Source of the DNA: Eulemur rufifrons
Taxonomy: Eukaryota > Chordata > Mammalia > Primates > Lemuridae
Assembly (NCBI RefSeq): GCF_041146395.1
Contig: NC_090989.1
Location: forward strand, 245,634,843-245,698,842
Length of the DNA stretch: 64,000 nt
Reading direction: 5' to 3'
The notes under the pieces are model-generated. The model was given only the letters and a program-made list of their open reading frames with translations, was not told the DNA's origin and did not search any database. Each line of letters opens with the position of its first letter. Position 1 is the first letter of the stretch. The translations under genes were made by a program, and so were the position numbers. Positions 1-10,759 of this stretch are shown in pieces.

Positions 1-60
1 TTTATTCATGTAACAAAAAACACTTGTACCTCCTAAATCTATTGAAATTTTAAAAAAGAA
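1..60 (+). mobile_element. L1 3' end, strepsirrhine type (cut by window edge)
   Basis: The motif 'catgtaacaaaaaacacttg' followed by 'tacctcctaaat' and an A-rich tail matches the 3' terminus seen again near 14080-14130. Only the last bases of the element lie inside the window. Confidence 0.75.
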
Positions 61-68
61 AGAAAAGG

Positions 69-1815
69 TCCATACTACCCAAAATGATCAACAGCTTCAA
101 TGCAATCTCTACCAAAAATACCAATGACACTCTTCACAGAAATAGAAAAAATGATCCTAAAATTTATATGGAACCACAAAAGACCTTGAATAGCCAAAGC
201 AATTCTGAGCAATAAATAAATAAACAAACAAACAAAGATGGGAGACCTCATGCTACTGGACTTCAAAATACACTCCAAAACTATAGTAACCAAAACAGCA
301 TGGTACTGGCATTAAAACAGATACATAGACCCATGACACAGAATGGAGAACTCAGATATAAATCCACGTATATACAGCCAACTCATTTTTGACAAAGGTG
401 CCAAGAACATGCATCAGGGAAAGGACAGTCTCTTCAATAAAAGAGTCCGGGAAAACTGGACATGCATAGCAAAAGAATGAAACTATGACCCCTATCTCTC
501 ACCATATACAAAAATCAAATAAAAATGGACTAAAGCCTTAAATCTAAGACCTGAAACTGTGAAACTACTAGAAGAAAACATTGGGGAAATGCTTCTGGAC
601 ATTGGTCTAGACAAAGATTTTTTGGGTAAAACCTCAAAACCTTAGGCAACAGAAGCATAAATAGACAAATGGGATCACATCAATCTAAAAAGCTTCTGCA
701 CAGCAAAGAAAACAATCAACAGAATGAAGAGACAACCCATAGAGCGGGAGAAAACATGTGCAAACTATTCATTTAACAAAGTTATTAATAACCAGAATAT
801 ATAAGGAACTCAACTCAATAGCCAAAATAATAATAATAATTAAATTTAAAAGTTGGTGAATGATTTGAACAGACATTTTAAAAAAGAACATATACAAATG
901 GCCAACAATTATATGAAAAATGTTCAACATCACTAATCATCTGAGAAATGCAAATCAAAATCACAGTGTAATATCATCTCACCCTAGTTAAAATGGTCAT
1001 TATAAAAAAAGACAAAAAAATAACAAATGCTGGCAAAGATATGGAGAAAGGGGGACACTAGTACTCTACTGATGGGAATGTATTAGTACAGCCACTATGG
1101 AAAACAGTATAGAAGTTTCTCAAAACACTAGAAATAGAACTCCTGCATTATTCAGCAATCCCACTTCTGAGCATATATCCAAAGGAACTAAAATCAGTAT
1201 ATCAAAGGGATATATGCACTCCTACGTTCATTGCAGCATATTCACAGTAGCCAAGACATGGAAACAACCTAAGTGTCCACTGTTGGATTAATGGTTAGAG
1301 AAAATGTGGTATATGGACACAATGGAATATCATTCAGCCATAAAAAAGAATAAAATTCTGTCACCTGCAGCAACATGGATAGAACTGAAGTACATTACGT
1401 AAGGTGAAATAAGCTGGGCACTGAATAACAAATACCACATGGTCTCACTCATATGTGGGAGCTAAAATAGTTTATCTCATGAAGGTAGAGTAGAATGATA
1501 GATTCTTGAGGCTGGAAATTGTAGAAAAGTGGGGGGTGGCGGATGAAAAGAGGTTGATTAATGTGTACAAATATACAGTTTGATAGAAGAAATAAGCCCT
1601 AGTGTTTTATAGACCAGCAGGGTGACTATATTTTACAATATCTATTTTATATTTCAAAATGTTTATAGCATAAAGAAAAGACAAATATTTAAAGTGAGAT
1701 ATATCCCAATTACACTGATTTGATCTTTACAAATTCTATGAATTTATTGAATTATCACATGCACCCTGAAAATATGTACATTGATTATGTATCAATAAAA
1801 TAAATATTTAAAAAG
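69..1815 (+). mobile_element. LINE L1, 5'-truncated (ORF2 3' part plus 3' UTR)
   Basis: The sequence follows the end of L1 ORF2 and its 3' UTR in order. The ORF2 part includes 'atggaaccacaaaagacc' near 170 and 'tggtctcactcatatgtggg' near 1439. A 3' UTR of L1MA/L1PB type ends with AATAAA near 1795. The ORF2 frame is full of stops, and one remnant near 1220-1285 reads FTVAKTWKQPKCP, the conserved ORF2p C-terminal motif. It is inserted next to, or within, the A-rich tail of the L1 end at 1-60. It is a dead copy. Confidence 0.93.
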
Positions 1816-1899
1816 AATAAATAATGCAACTATGGAGGTTATTCTCAGTGCATGACAATATTTATTGTCAGAGTGGTAGAAAATAGGAAATTTGTTTCT

Positions 1900-2065
1900 A
1901 GCTATTTTTGCATATTCAACAAATATTTACTGAGTATCTACTGTATCCTCAATACAGTTGTAGCCTCTCAGGATACAGTACTGAATATAGCAGACAAAGT
2001 ATCTGCTTTCATGGACCTATATTCTAATGGGAATAACAAACAAAAAACAAAATGACAAACATTTC
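1900..2065 (-). mobile_element. LINE L2 3' end fragment
   Basis: The L2 3' terminus in reverse orientation is visible: 'attcaacaaatatttactga' followed by a diverged 'ggatacagtactgaat...agcagacaaa...catggacctatattctaatggg'. It is strongly diverged, as expected for an L2. Confidence 0.75.
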
Positions 2066-2740
2066 AGGAGGTAACAAATTCTGACAAAGGAGAATATAAG
2101 AGAGTAGGTCCTCAGTGGGGGAGGGGTGTATGCTGACATAGATAAGATTCATAAATGAATATTTCCATTATTTCCATAAGTTTTATTATCTTCTAAAGAA
2201 AAATAAGTAAACAAAACAAACTCAGAAATTGAAACCCTGCTTTTACCTTAATAATTCCCAGCTCCCATTACATTTTTCCCCTGTGAAATCTATCACACAG
2301 CACTGGCTCCCAGAGAATGAAACTTCCTTCCCAATCTCTTATCTGAATTTTCCCACCGGACCAACAATTCCCAGCCTATGATATAACAAGCTTAAGAGCA
2401 CAGTTCTCTTTGAATATGAAAAACTCTGGGGAACATCACAAAATTTCTCTTTATATTCAATTTATGAAGAACACATTGGACATTCTTCTAAGCACATTTT
2501 GAAATGTAAAACTAGCAGTAATGCAAAAATAGTCCTGCAATTAAGTCTGAAAAATCAATAGAAAATGTTTAGGCACTTTAATTTGTTTTCTCTCTCCATA
2601 AGGGTAATTTTTATGATGCAGGACTCTATATTAAGTTTTTTGAGTATTTAGAATGTTAGAGTTGGATAATACCCCAGAGATTGCTGACTCAACCCCCTCA
2701 TTGTATAAATGAGGAATCTAAGATCCAGGAAGTTTAATAA
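2066..2740. other. Unassigned AT-rich sequence
   Basis: No gene or confident repeat was seen. A short stretch near 2655-2730 ('caaccccctcattgtataaa') resembles common mammalian SINE/LINE debris but is too diverged to name. Confidence 0.4.
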
Positions 2741-2806
2741 TAATAGCTTCTCATATAATGGAGGCTTGTGTGCCAGGAAGAATTGTGCCAAGTGCTTTAT
2801 TTCCTA

Positions 2807-3450
2807 TGTTAGTCAATGTTCTCCAGAGAAACAGAATCAGTAGGATATGTGTATGTATAGGATCTCTCTCTCTCTCTCCTTTTATATATTTATATATATA
2901 ATATTGTCTCCTAAGTAATTGGTGAGTCTAAATTCTATAGAGCAGAAAGGCTAAAAATTCAAGTAAGAGTTAATGTTGCATTCTTGTATTTATTTATTTA
3001 TGAAAGGGTCTCTCTCTGTCACCCAGTCTAGAGTGCAATGACATGATCATAGCTCACTGCAACCTCAAACTCCTGAGCTCAAGCAGTCCTTCTGCCTGAG
3101 TCTCCTGAATACCACCATACCCAACTAATTTTTCTATTTTTTGTAGAAATAGGGTCTCGCTCTTGCTCAAGGTTAATGTTGCATTCTGAAGTCCAGAATC
3201 TTCAGGCTGGAAATTCAGGCAGGTTTTCTATGTTGCAGTCTTGTAACAAAATTGCTTTTTTTTAAGGAAACCTCAGTCTTTGCTCTTAAGGCCTTTGCCT
3301 GATTGGATGAGGTCCACCCACATTATGGAGATCTGCTTTACTCAAAGTCTACACATCTAAAAAATACCTTCACAGCAACATCTAGTCTGGTGTTGCAAAC
3401 CACTAGATGCCATAGCCTAGTCATGTTGACACAGATAATTAACATTCACA
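2807..3450 (-). mobile_element. Solo LTR, MaLR/ERVL-like (family unassigned)
   Basis: Read on the minus strand it begins TG and ends CA. Recognisable parts on the plus strand are 'tgttctccagagaaacagaa' at the start, 'gattggatgaggtccaccca' and 'acattatggagatctgcttt' in the middle, and 'aattaacattcaca' at the end. A (CT)n/(AT)n tract at 2864-2904 lies in the region that is simple-sequence-rich in this family. A truncated Alu is nested inside at 2985-3171. No internal retroviral genes are present. Confidence 0.7.
2985..3171 (-). mobile_element. Alu, 5'-truncated, strepsirrhine type
   Basis: An antisense Alu right arm is preceded by the end of the left arm carrying the strepsirrhine motif (reverse complement of 'gagcaagagcgagaccc'). 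Its tail is a degenerate TATTTATTTATT on the plus strand. A 16 bp target-site duplication, 'gttaatgttgcattct', is present at 2969-2984 and 3172-3187 with no mismatch, which fixes both boundaries. Confidence 0.93.
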
Positions 3451-3645
3451 TTCTCTTTAATTTAGTCCTATAAACTTCCTTATGAAATTGGTGTTAGGAT
3501 TGACCACAGTTCACAAAGGAGAAAACTGAGAGCTCAGAGATCACAGAGGACTTGTCTAAGGTCACACCATTAGGAAGTACCTATACGAGCACAGACTTGA
3601 CACAGAGCCCACATCTCCAAACATCTGCTCTATTGCTCAAGGTCG

Positions 3646-3985
3646 CTCAGTTAACACAGTTCCTGATTCCTATGTCCATTCATCCAGTAACTAAATATGG
3701 AGACTATGCTGTTAAGCCCATCTGATAAAGATCACCAGGGACACCCCTTATTCACTCACTGCAACGAGGAGATAATACATGAAGAGGAACCATGGGGCAT
3801 CTCACTAACCAAAGGAAAACGTGTGGCTATTATAGGAAAAGGATGCAGTGTAAGTAAAAATGAAACAATCAATTATACGTAGAACTGCTTGAGTTTGAAC
3901 CTATCAATATACCAGTCTAGATGTTACTGTGAGGGTACTTTTTAGATGTGTAGACTTTGAGTAAAGCAGACTGCAAGGAAATGTT
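3646..3985. other. Unassigned sequence
   Basis: No repeat or gene recognised. A 61-codon open frame at 3697-3882 has no recognisable motif. Confidence 0.35.
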
Positions 3986-3990
3986 GTAGT

Positions 3991-4038
3991 CTTTCTCTTT
4001 CTCTCTCTCTCTCTCTCCCCCAACACACACACACACAG
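3991..4038. repeat. Compound (CT)n-(CA)n microsatellite
   Basis: An interrupted CTTT/CT run passes directly into (CA)8. It is a simple-sequence tract. Confidence 0.95.
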
Positions 4039-4875
4039 AGCTTTTATGTCTACACAGGAATATTCTAGCATCACTAGTTGTCTCCAGTCAGTTGCCCTCC
4101 CAAAATCTGATCCCCGTTCACACATCTGCATTTTTAACCCAAGTTGTTCTACCTGGCCACTCCAAATCCCTGTAAAGAAATGAGAGCAAGTAGAAACAAG
4201 GAGAAAAAGAAGCTTGTTGCTCCTACAGTGTTCTCTCTCAGGACCTTTCTGCTCTAGGTTATGGGTGCTTTGTCTTTCTGCTGTTCTTTTCCTGCTTTAA
4301 TTTAGAGTTCAGTGTTCTGATTGGATTAACGGCCAGGGCATTTTGGAAGAGCCCTTGCTCAGCAATATGCATCTGTCGCTTGCAGGGACACTATATCCCC
4401 ATATACCATGTCCTCTCCTGAGCTATCTATTGCTTCACATTTTATCCTCTGCACGAAAATTGGCCTTTAGTTCACAGACCTCATTTTGTAGCACCTGTTA
4501 CCTTAATAACTAGAAAACTCAGTTCAGCCAAGGGCCAGGCATTCACCAACCATTGTTCTGATGCAGGAAATAATCAGGTAGCAGGCATTATCTTTGCAGA
4601 TTTCACTTTCCTGATACTATTAACTCCCAAATAGAATGCCTATGTGAAAATACATTTCATCTGTGCACGGTAATACAGTGACATTATTTCACTGAAACAA
4701 TTATACTGCACTTATTTTATTACATAAAAAGTGAAAGTATATTTAATAAAACTAGCAGAACATAGTAATCTATTTGAAAGATGGCATGAAATTCTGCTTT
4801 GTCTTTTGATTATAAGACTTTTTATAAAGACGAAAATAGAAGCCCCTTTGAGTCCTGATTAATTTTAATCTAGAC
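4039..4875. other. Unassigned sequence
   Basis: Mostly unique AT-rich DNA with no repeat or coding signal that I can name. Confidence 0.35.
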
Positions 4876-4877
4876 AG

Positions 4878-5122
4878 CATCATGCAATAGAAAGGGGATA
4901 GCTTTGAAATCAGATTTAGCTGAGTTGGAATCCTGGTTCTGCCATTTAGCAGTGGCGTGACCCTTGAGCAAATGACTTCACCTTTCTGAGCTCAGTCTCC
5001 TCACCAGTAGAATGAGGATTGTATTACCTATTTTACAGGATTGTAGAGGAATGATGGAGAGAAGCTACCTGAAGTACCTAGCAGCATTCATGGCACAAAG
5101 TAGGTGTTCAATAAATAAGAAC
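4878..5122 (+). mobile_element. MIR SINE, nearly full length
   Basis: The MIR body is readable in order: 'gaaatcagatttagctgag', 'ggaatcctggttctgccatt', 'gagcaaatgacttcaccttt' and 'taggtgttcaataaataag' at the 3' end. The central core is well preserved. Confidence 0.92.
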
Positions 5123-5469
5123 CCCCTTAACATAGGAGAAAGCATGTAGGAAAGACATCCCAAGACCAAGGACTGTTTGCTTTTTATCAGCAGCTCTCTC
5201 TGCTGTCTTACTTTGCAGTCCCACCTTATCCCCTCCCATCAATCCTGGTCACACAAATGCATAGATTAGCAGCAGCCCATTACCCCTTCCATCTCCTACT
5301 GGCAAAGCAGTATTTCAACTCAAATACTGACTTTACCAGACATTAAGGTTTATCTTAGCCTATACTTAGGGTTAGAATTGGCCAGCAATCTCTAGCCACG
5401 GAAGCAGCCAGTAGATACCATGGCTATATTGCAACCCTTAAAAGATTTTCAACACACTTTCTGCCTTCT

Positions 5470-5660
5470 CTGCCAGTTCAAAGTCCTGATTAAATTTTAC
5501 CTCCATGCAAAAGGCTTTGACTTCTTGAGTCTATGTGGATTTTTTTAATTTCTCTACAAATTACTTCCTACCACACAATCCACTCTTTATTCATATTATC
5601 TGATGCCATGTTTTTATTATTTCTTGTATGTTATTATGGCAGAATAAAACTTATTAACCT
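5470..5660 (+). mobile_element. LINE L2 fragment (3' part)
   Basis: The L2 3' region is suggested by 'ttaaattttacctccatgca...ggctttgac', followed by the T-rich 'atgtttttattatttcttgt' stretch typical of the L2 3' UTR. The match is diverged. Confidence 0.55.
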
Positions 5661-6425
5661 GTGGGTGTTCTCAACATTCCCTCTATGCTACGAATGAAGA
5701 CTTTGGCTTGGCCTCCTTCAGTCTCTTCCCTGCCCTCTTCTTCCAAAAGGAGACATGTTGCGAACCAGTTCTGAGGTTTTGAGATGTACAATCAGAAAGA
5801 AAAGAGGAGAGATGAGAATGCATACAAGAGAAGCACAGGCACTTCTGGAAGGCTGGAGCTTTTAGGGGCATTGTAGAGATTGGTGTGGGATCAGTTGTAA
5901 TGTGAGAGGAGCAGAATGAAAGAGATTTTAAAGAGTATTTCTAGAGTCTCTGGGTGCACTTGATAGATTCCAAGGAATATAAGTAGAAAATCTGAGTTAT
6001 TTTTAAATTCCTATTGATGGCAAGAATCGAGTCTTTGAACCTCAACATTGCTCGCAAATTGAACTATGTGGATTAGGACTTTTAGAAGTCTTATTTTCCC
6101 CACCTGACTATCAGATTTATAAGTGTGGGAATTTGTCTTTATTTTTACTGTATTTTCTAAGCATCTAGAAAATAGATCTCTACACATGCTTCCAAACCTT
6201 GATAACACTTTGTTCACCTGACTTGATTCACTTTAGTATTGATCATCATGCCAAACAGGACGTCAGCTACAGTTTGGGCTAATCAACTCCCTATTCCTTT
6301 CTCAAATAGATGATAGATGTATTCTTAAAGAGGTGAGGAGATTAAAAGGTGCTACTCCAGAGAAATCCTAGTCTCTGGGCTGAGGATTGGAGTCTCAATG
6401 CACTCAGAAAACTTGTGGATATGGC
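5661..6425. other. Unassigned sequence
   Basis: No gene or repeat recognised. The open frames here are short and lack known motifs. Confidence 0.35.
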
Positions 6426-6429
6426 TGAA

Positions 6430-6830
6430 TTAAAGTTAACGAATCCCACAGTGGAAAAGGGTTCCTGTAAATTTGGATACAGGCAAGTGTCATTTGGATT
6501 TATAAAAAGAGAAAGAATGTATATTTGTGAACTCCAGAGCACTGGGCTTGACATCGACTGGGGACAAGATTCTAGAACAATTTTTTTAAAACAATGGCTT
6601 GTGAGTACTTAGAAAAGAAAGTGATAAACTCAGCATGAGCTCACTAAGAATAGTCCTGTCAGACAAACCTCATTTCCTACTGACAGAGTTACTATACTGG
6701 GAGATCAGAGAAATAGAGTAGAGATAGTATATCTAGATTTCAGAAAACCTTTTAACAAGTTCTCTCATGACACCCTTGAGGGCAAGATGGAGAAAAAGCA
6801 GCCTGAATGGTATTACAATTGCACAGACTC
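6430..6830 (+). mobile_element. CR1/L3-type LINE reverse transcriptase fossil
   Basis: Bases 718-780 past position 6000 (6718-6780) translate to VEIVYLDFRKPFNKFSHDTLE. This matches the reverse transcriptase block YLDFsKAFDkVsHD of CR1/L3/Jockey-class LINEs, which is distinct from the L1 and L2 versions. Upstream, 'gtcctgtcagacaaacctca' is also typical of this family in mammals. Stops and indels break the frame on both sides, so it is a dead copy. Confidence 0.72.
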
Positions 6831-7791
6831 ATAGCCAATGGGATATCAGTATCCAAAATGAATTAATTAATAAGTCCTCATAATTCAACAAAATGTTTCA
6901 ATTCAATTATCATTTTTTCCAACCTCTCATGTTAGCCACTAAGTGAAGGGCTAGTGATTCAATTGTACAGATACAGAATGAAGGAAACCAGACTTGACAG
7001 CAGCAGCCTTCAAATGAGCCATTTGTATGATTACGCTTTCAAAAGTGTCGATGTAAACCTGAGATTATGTCAGACAAGTACAGTGTCTAAATAGGGTGAG
7101 GCAATGCATCTGCTCATCTCTATGCAGATGGTGGTCACTTTGGCGCTCCACACACTAAGAGAGACTCTGGATCATATCCTGAAAAAGACAGGAGGATGAA
7201 GAGACATCAATAAAATCATATTGAGAAAGAAATGTTGGAAAGAGATAACCCACAGCTACATCAATGCCCTCCAAGAAGTACAAGTAAGACAGAGCACAAA
7301 TTCCAGATAGGCTTCTTGAAAGGTCATGGGTTTCCTGTAAATGGAGATGCTTAAGCGTGGTCTGGAACACAAATACACAGTGAGTGGTGGAAACCATAAC
7401 TTGTAACCTTAAAGATTTTCTTTCCTAATTAGAGATTCTGTAGTCTCCCAAAGAAAAGATTCTACAAACTTATTTGTTTATTTATTCCATGATTTAATTG
7501 TAAGTTCTATATTTTTTTAGTTTATTTTAAATCAAGAAATACTTTATTCATATAAAAAAAAAGTACAGAGAAAACTAGAACCAACACTTATATACCTATT
7601 ACTCAAGTTTATTGAATCTGAACATTTTGCCATATAGGCTTCAGATTATTTTTTAAGAAATAAATCATTACAAACACAGTAGTATTAATAATTATAAATA
7701 CAGTAATTTTTTTTCCTTACCCAGAGATAGCATTGTTGTAGAGATGGTACATTCATGTATACCCTGTCCACATGTTTTACTTGCACTCTGA
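6831..7791. other. Unassigned sequence, possibly more CR1/L3 debris
   Basis: Near 7345 'ggagatgcttaagcgtggtc' resembles the CR1/L3 3' region, but I cannot join it to the upstream reverse transcriptase block. The rest is AT-rich and unassigned. Confidence 0.3.
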
Positions 7792-7815
7792 GTGTGTGTG
7801 TGTGTGTGTGTGTGT
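7792..7815. repeat. (GT)12 microsatellite
   Basis: Twelve uninterrupted GT units followed by TATATA. Confidence 0.97.
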
Positions 7816-7879
7816 ATATAATTTAACGTATTGTAAGGAGACAAATATGTAGGGTTCAGTTTACTGGAGGAGGTTGGAA

Positions 7880-8300
7880 ACCATCACAAAGGAGATGATG
7901 CCTAGTTTTGAATAATGAGTTATTCAGGTATTCCAGGAAGAGGAGATCATTTTAGGTAAAAGAAACAGCAGCCTCAAACTCATAGAACCAAGAAAAGAGT
8001 AGGCAAATCCAAAAACATACAAATGATTTATATAGCTTTAAGGAAGAGATAAGGTGGGAGTGTGAGAAGCTGAATACAAGAAATCAACAAAAACCCAATT
8101 ATGAAAGGCTTTATTCTAGAGAGGGCCATTCAAGCATTTTAATTATGGAGATACCATGATTTAAATGCATGTTAGAGAAATAAATCTGGTGGTGATGTGG
8201 TTGGAATGGTGTGGGGGGATAAGACAAGAAGACTGGGAGTTAAGTTAGCAAGTATTGAAAAAGTCCAAGAGATGATGGGAGCTTTAAATAAATCAGGATG
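7880..8300 (-). mobile_element. LINE L2 fragment
   Basis: The antisense L2 open reading frame region can be followed: 'tattccaggaagaggagatc', 'tatgaaaggctttattctag', 'agaaataaatctggtggtg' and 'aagtccaagagatgatggga'. These align in order with the reverse complement of the L2 reverse transcriptase 3' half. It is diverged. Confidence 0.75.
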
Positions 8301-8389
8301 AGGCGGACAAATTAAGAATATTGTTAATATTTGGGGGTGTATGAGGGCGTATTTTTAATAATGATGAGAGATGTTTGAAAGCTCTAAAG

Positions 8390-8600
8390 CAGTGGTCCCC
8401 GACCTTTTTGGCACCAGGGACCAGATTCATGGAAGACAATTTTCTAGGGATTGGGGGGTGGCCGAGCTCAGGTGGTGATGCAAACAATACAGATGAAGCT
8501 TCACTACCTTGCCCAATGCTCACCTCCTGCCCTGCAGCTGGGTTCCTAACAGGCCACACGGAGGGGTACCCATCTTCGGCCCAGGGGTTGGGGACCACAG
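8390..8600 (+). mobile_element. hAT-Charlie MITE (MER1-like, Charlie3-derived)
   Basis: The terminal inverted repeats are 'cagtggtccccgaccttttt' at the left and 'ggggttggggaccacag' at the right. A perfect 8 bp target-site duplication, 'ctctaaag', sits at 8382-8389 and 8601-8608, as expected for hAT elements. At 211 bp it is shorter than the MER1B consensus (about 340 bp as I recall), so the copy has an internal deletion. No transposase is encoded. Confidence 0.93.
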
Positions 8601-8794
8601 CTCTAAAGTACGGGAGTTAGTGAGCCACCAGCAAAGTAATTATATTTCAGGGAAAGATTTATAAAATGACATATGCAAATTGTTATAATAGTAGATTAGA
8701 TTAATAACATTATTAAATAATATAGCATAATGTTTTTGAAAATTGTGAAAAAACTTATTACTGTACAATTAACACCTTTTGAATTTTGGTCTTT

Positions 8795-9133
8795 TTTGGG
8801 GTTTTTTTGTTTGTTTGTTTGTTTTTTGAGACAGAGTCTTATTCTGTCACCCAGGCTGCAGTGCAGTGGAGTGATCGTAGCTCACTGCAGCCTAGAAGTC
8901 CTGGGCTCAAGCAATCTCCCTGCTTCACCTCCTGAGTAGCTAGGACTATAGGTGTGTGCCACCACACCCAGCTAATTTCTTTCTTTTTTCTTTTCTTTTT
9001 TTTTTTTTTTTGTAGATATGGGGGGTCTCACTATGTTGCCTAGGCTGGTCTCGAACTCCTAACCTCAAGCAATCCTCCCACATCGTCTCCCAAAGTGATA
9101 GTTACAGGTGTGAGCAACCACATCTGGCTGGTT
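8795..9133 (-). mobile_element. Alu, full-length dimer, older type
   Basis: Antisense dimeric Alu: tail side 'gagacagagtcttattctgt', then the right arm, a T-rich middle linker at 8980-9012 and the left arm ending 'ggtgtgagcaaccacatctgg'. The left arm reads 'ctcactatgttgcctaggct' and lacks the derived strepsirrhine 'gagcaagagcgag' form, so it is an older copy than those at 13419 and 60305. Confidence 0.93.
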
Positions 9134-9890
9134 TTGTTTTTTAAGACACCCATTTGATTTTCTTAACAATTTCTTATAAACAATTCACCAGTAATTCTGT
9201 ATATGTGGTTTTTATATATAAAAATATGTATATATAATCTTATGAAAAAATAAAGACTATCAAGTACTAGTTATAATGTAGAACTATAATTTAAAAGATC
9301 ATTTAATTAGTTCAGCTCTAATCATTTAGCTATGCTTCCTTTTCTTCCATTTGCCTTCATTCTCATGAAGAAGAGTATGGGGTAAGATGAGAGTGAATTC
9401 TACTCCTATTCCACGGGAATAAGAATGGAAACCTGATTGCCCCATCACCTGCCAGGAATATTTCAGAAGAGTGCTCCAAAATATTGGGTGCTAGGACCCA
9501 GCTACCCTCACATTCACAAAGCAAACTAGACCTCTAGGAACACTAAACAGGGTTGAATAATTTGATCAATTCAGTCTATTTAGTTTTCCAAAGAAACTGT
9601 TGTTTTTAATGGTGTTGCTTTGCATTGTATAACTCTAAAGTAATTAGTTATTTGCCTGAATTTTACCTTGAAGCCATTTAAATTTGTGGTACATAGACAA
9701 AGCATAAGTAAGTAACATTTGTTTAAAAAGAAAAGTGTTTCTTTTTTTTCTTTTGCTGTCTTTTTTACACTTAAAAGACAAATAAAACAATGAGCAATCT
9801 TAACAGATGACTTAATTATCAAGAGGTATCAATTATATAAATGAGTATGATGGTAAATAGAGCATATTTTCTTAACAAGTTGTTACTTCC
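9134..9890. other. Unassigned AT-rich sequence
   Basis: No gene or nameable repeat seen. It includes short T-rich and AT-rich runs near 9210 and 9740. Confidence 0.35.
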
Positions 9891-9896
9891 TCTGGG

Positions 9897-10085
9897 ACTA
9901 TGGTTCTCAAACTTGAGCATGGATCAGAATCACCCAGAGGCTTGTTACAAAACAGATGGAAGACTCATCCCCAGTGTTTTTGATTCAGTAGGTCGGGGAT
10001 GGGGACTGAGAATTTGTTTTTTTAACAAGTTCCCATGTGGTGATGTTGTGATGTCAGGACCATGCTTTGAGAATCCCTGCTCGAA
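9897..10085 (+). mobile_element. hAT-Charlie MITE, MER20-like
   Basis: Near-palindromic ends 'tggttctcaaacttgagcat' and 'catgctttgagaatccctg' are the MER20-type inverted termini. The body contains 'cagaatcacccagaggcttg' and 'tgattcagtaggtcggggat'. Confidence 0.88.
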
Positions 10086-10194
10086 AGATTTCCTAGTCTT
10101 TTTCCTGAGACTGGGTTCAGTGATCCTCTTAGGAGCCTCCCTTACCCCCTCTGTTTAACCCTATCCTAGGATTACCACTCTGAAGTATGACAGC

Positions 10195-10350
10195 TGACGG
10201 ATGCATATAGCTCCTTTACCAGACTGTGAGCTCCCTGAAACCTGAGTGTGTGTCTGATTTACAACTGAGCACAGCACAGGGCCTGGATGGCAGAGAGCAG
10301 GAGATGGTTAATAACTATGTGTGGAATGGCATTGATTATTAAATAAATGC
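10195..10350 (+). mobile_element. LINE L2 3' end
   Basis: The L2 terminus reads 'agactgtgagctccctgaaa', 'cagcacagggcctggatgg' and a final 'attaaataaatgc'. It is moderately diverged. Confidence 0.7.
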
Positions 10351-10398
10351 AAATTTAAGTTCTGAGAAAGAAACAGGATAGGGGTGTGTGTGTACATA

Positions 10399-10742
10399 CA
10401 ATAATATGCAGCTTAATGATGGAAATATTTTCTGAAAAATGCATTGTTAGGCAATTTCATTATTGTGCAAATGTCGGAGAGCATATTTATACACACCTAA
10501 ATGACATAGCCTACTACACACCTAAGCTATGATATATCCTATTGCTCCTAGGTTACAAACCTGTACAGGATATTACTGTACAGGATACTGTAGGCAATTA
10601 TAATACAATGGTAAGTATTCGTGTATCTCAACATATCTAAACATACAAATGGTACAGTAAAAACATGGTGTTATGATCTTAAGGGACCTCCATTGTATAT
10701 GCAGTCTGTCATTGATGGAAATGTTATACAGTGCATGACTCT
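10399..10742 (+). mobile_element. Tigger-type (Tc1/mariner-pogo) MITE, Golem/Tigger3-like
   Basis: A left inverted end ('gcttaatgatgg...gaaaaatgcattgttaggca') is followed by body motifs 'tagcctactacacacctaag' and 'ctgtaggcaattataataca'. The right inverted end is 'cattgtatatgcagtctgtc...atacagtgcatgact'. The transposase region is absent, so it is a non-autonomous deletion derivative. Confidence 0.88.
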
Positions 10743-10759
10743 GTGTGTGTGTGTGTGTG
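10742..10759. repeat. (TG)9 microsatellite
   Basis: The tract abuts the right end of the Tigger element and may have grown from its terminal TG-rich bases. Confidence 0.9.

Larger units (their letters stand above)
2745..3645 (-). mobile_element. MIR SINE, split by an LTR insertion
   Basis: An antisense MIR left part ('gtgtgccaggaagaattgtg...gtgctttat', about 2745-2806) stops at the LTR. The remainder resumes at 3451 ('aattggtgttaggat...acaaaggagaaaactgag...ggtcacaccattaggaagta') and runs to about 3645. The two halves are collinear with one MIR, so the LTR at 2807-3450 was inserted into it. Confidence 0.75.
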
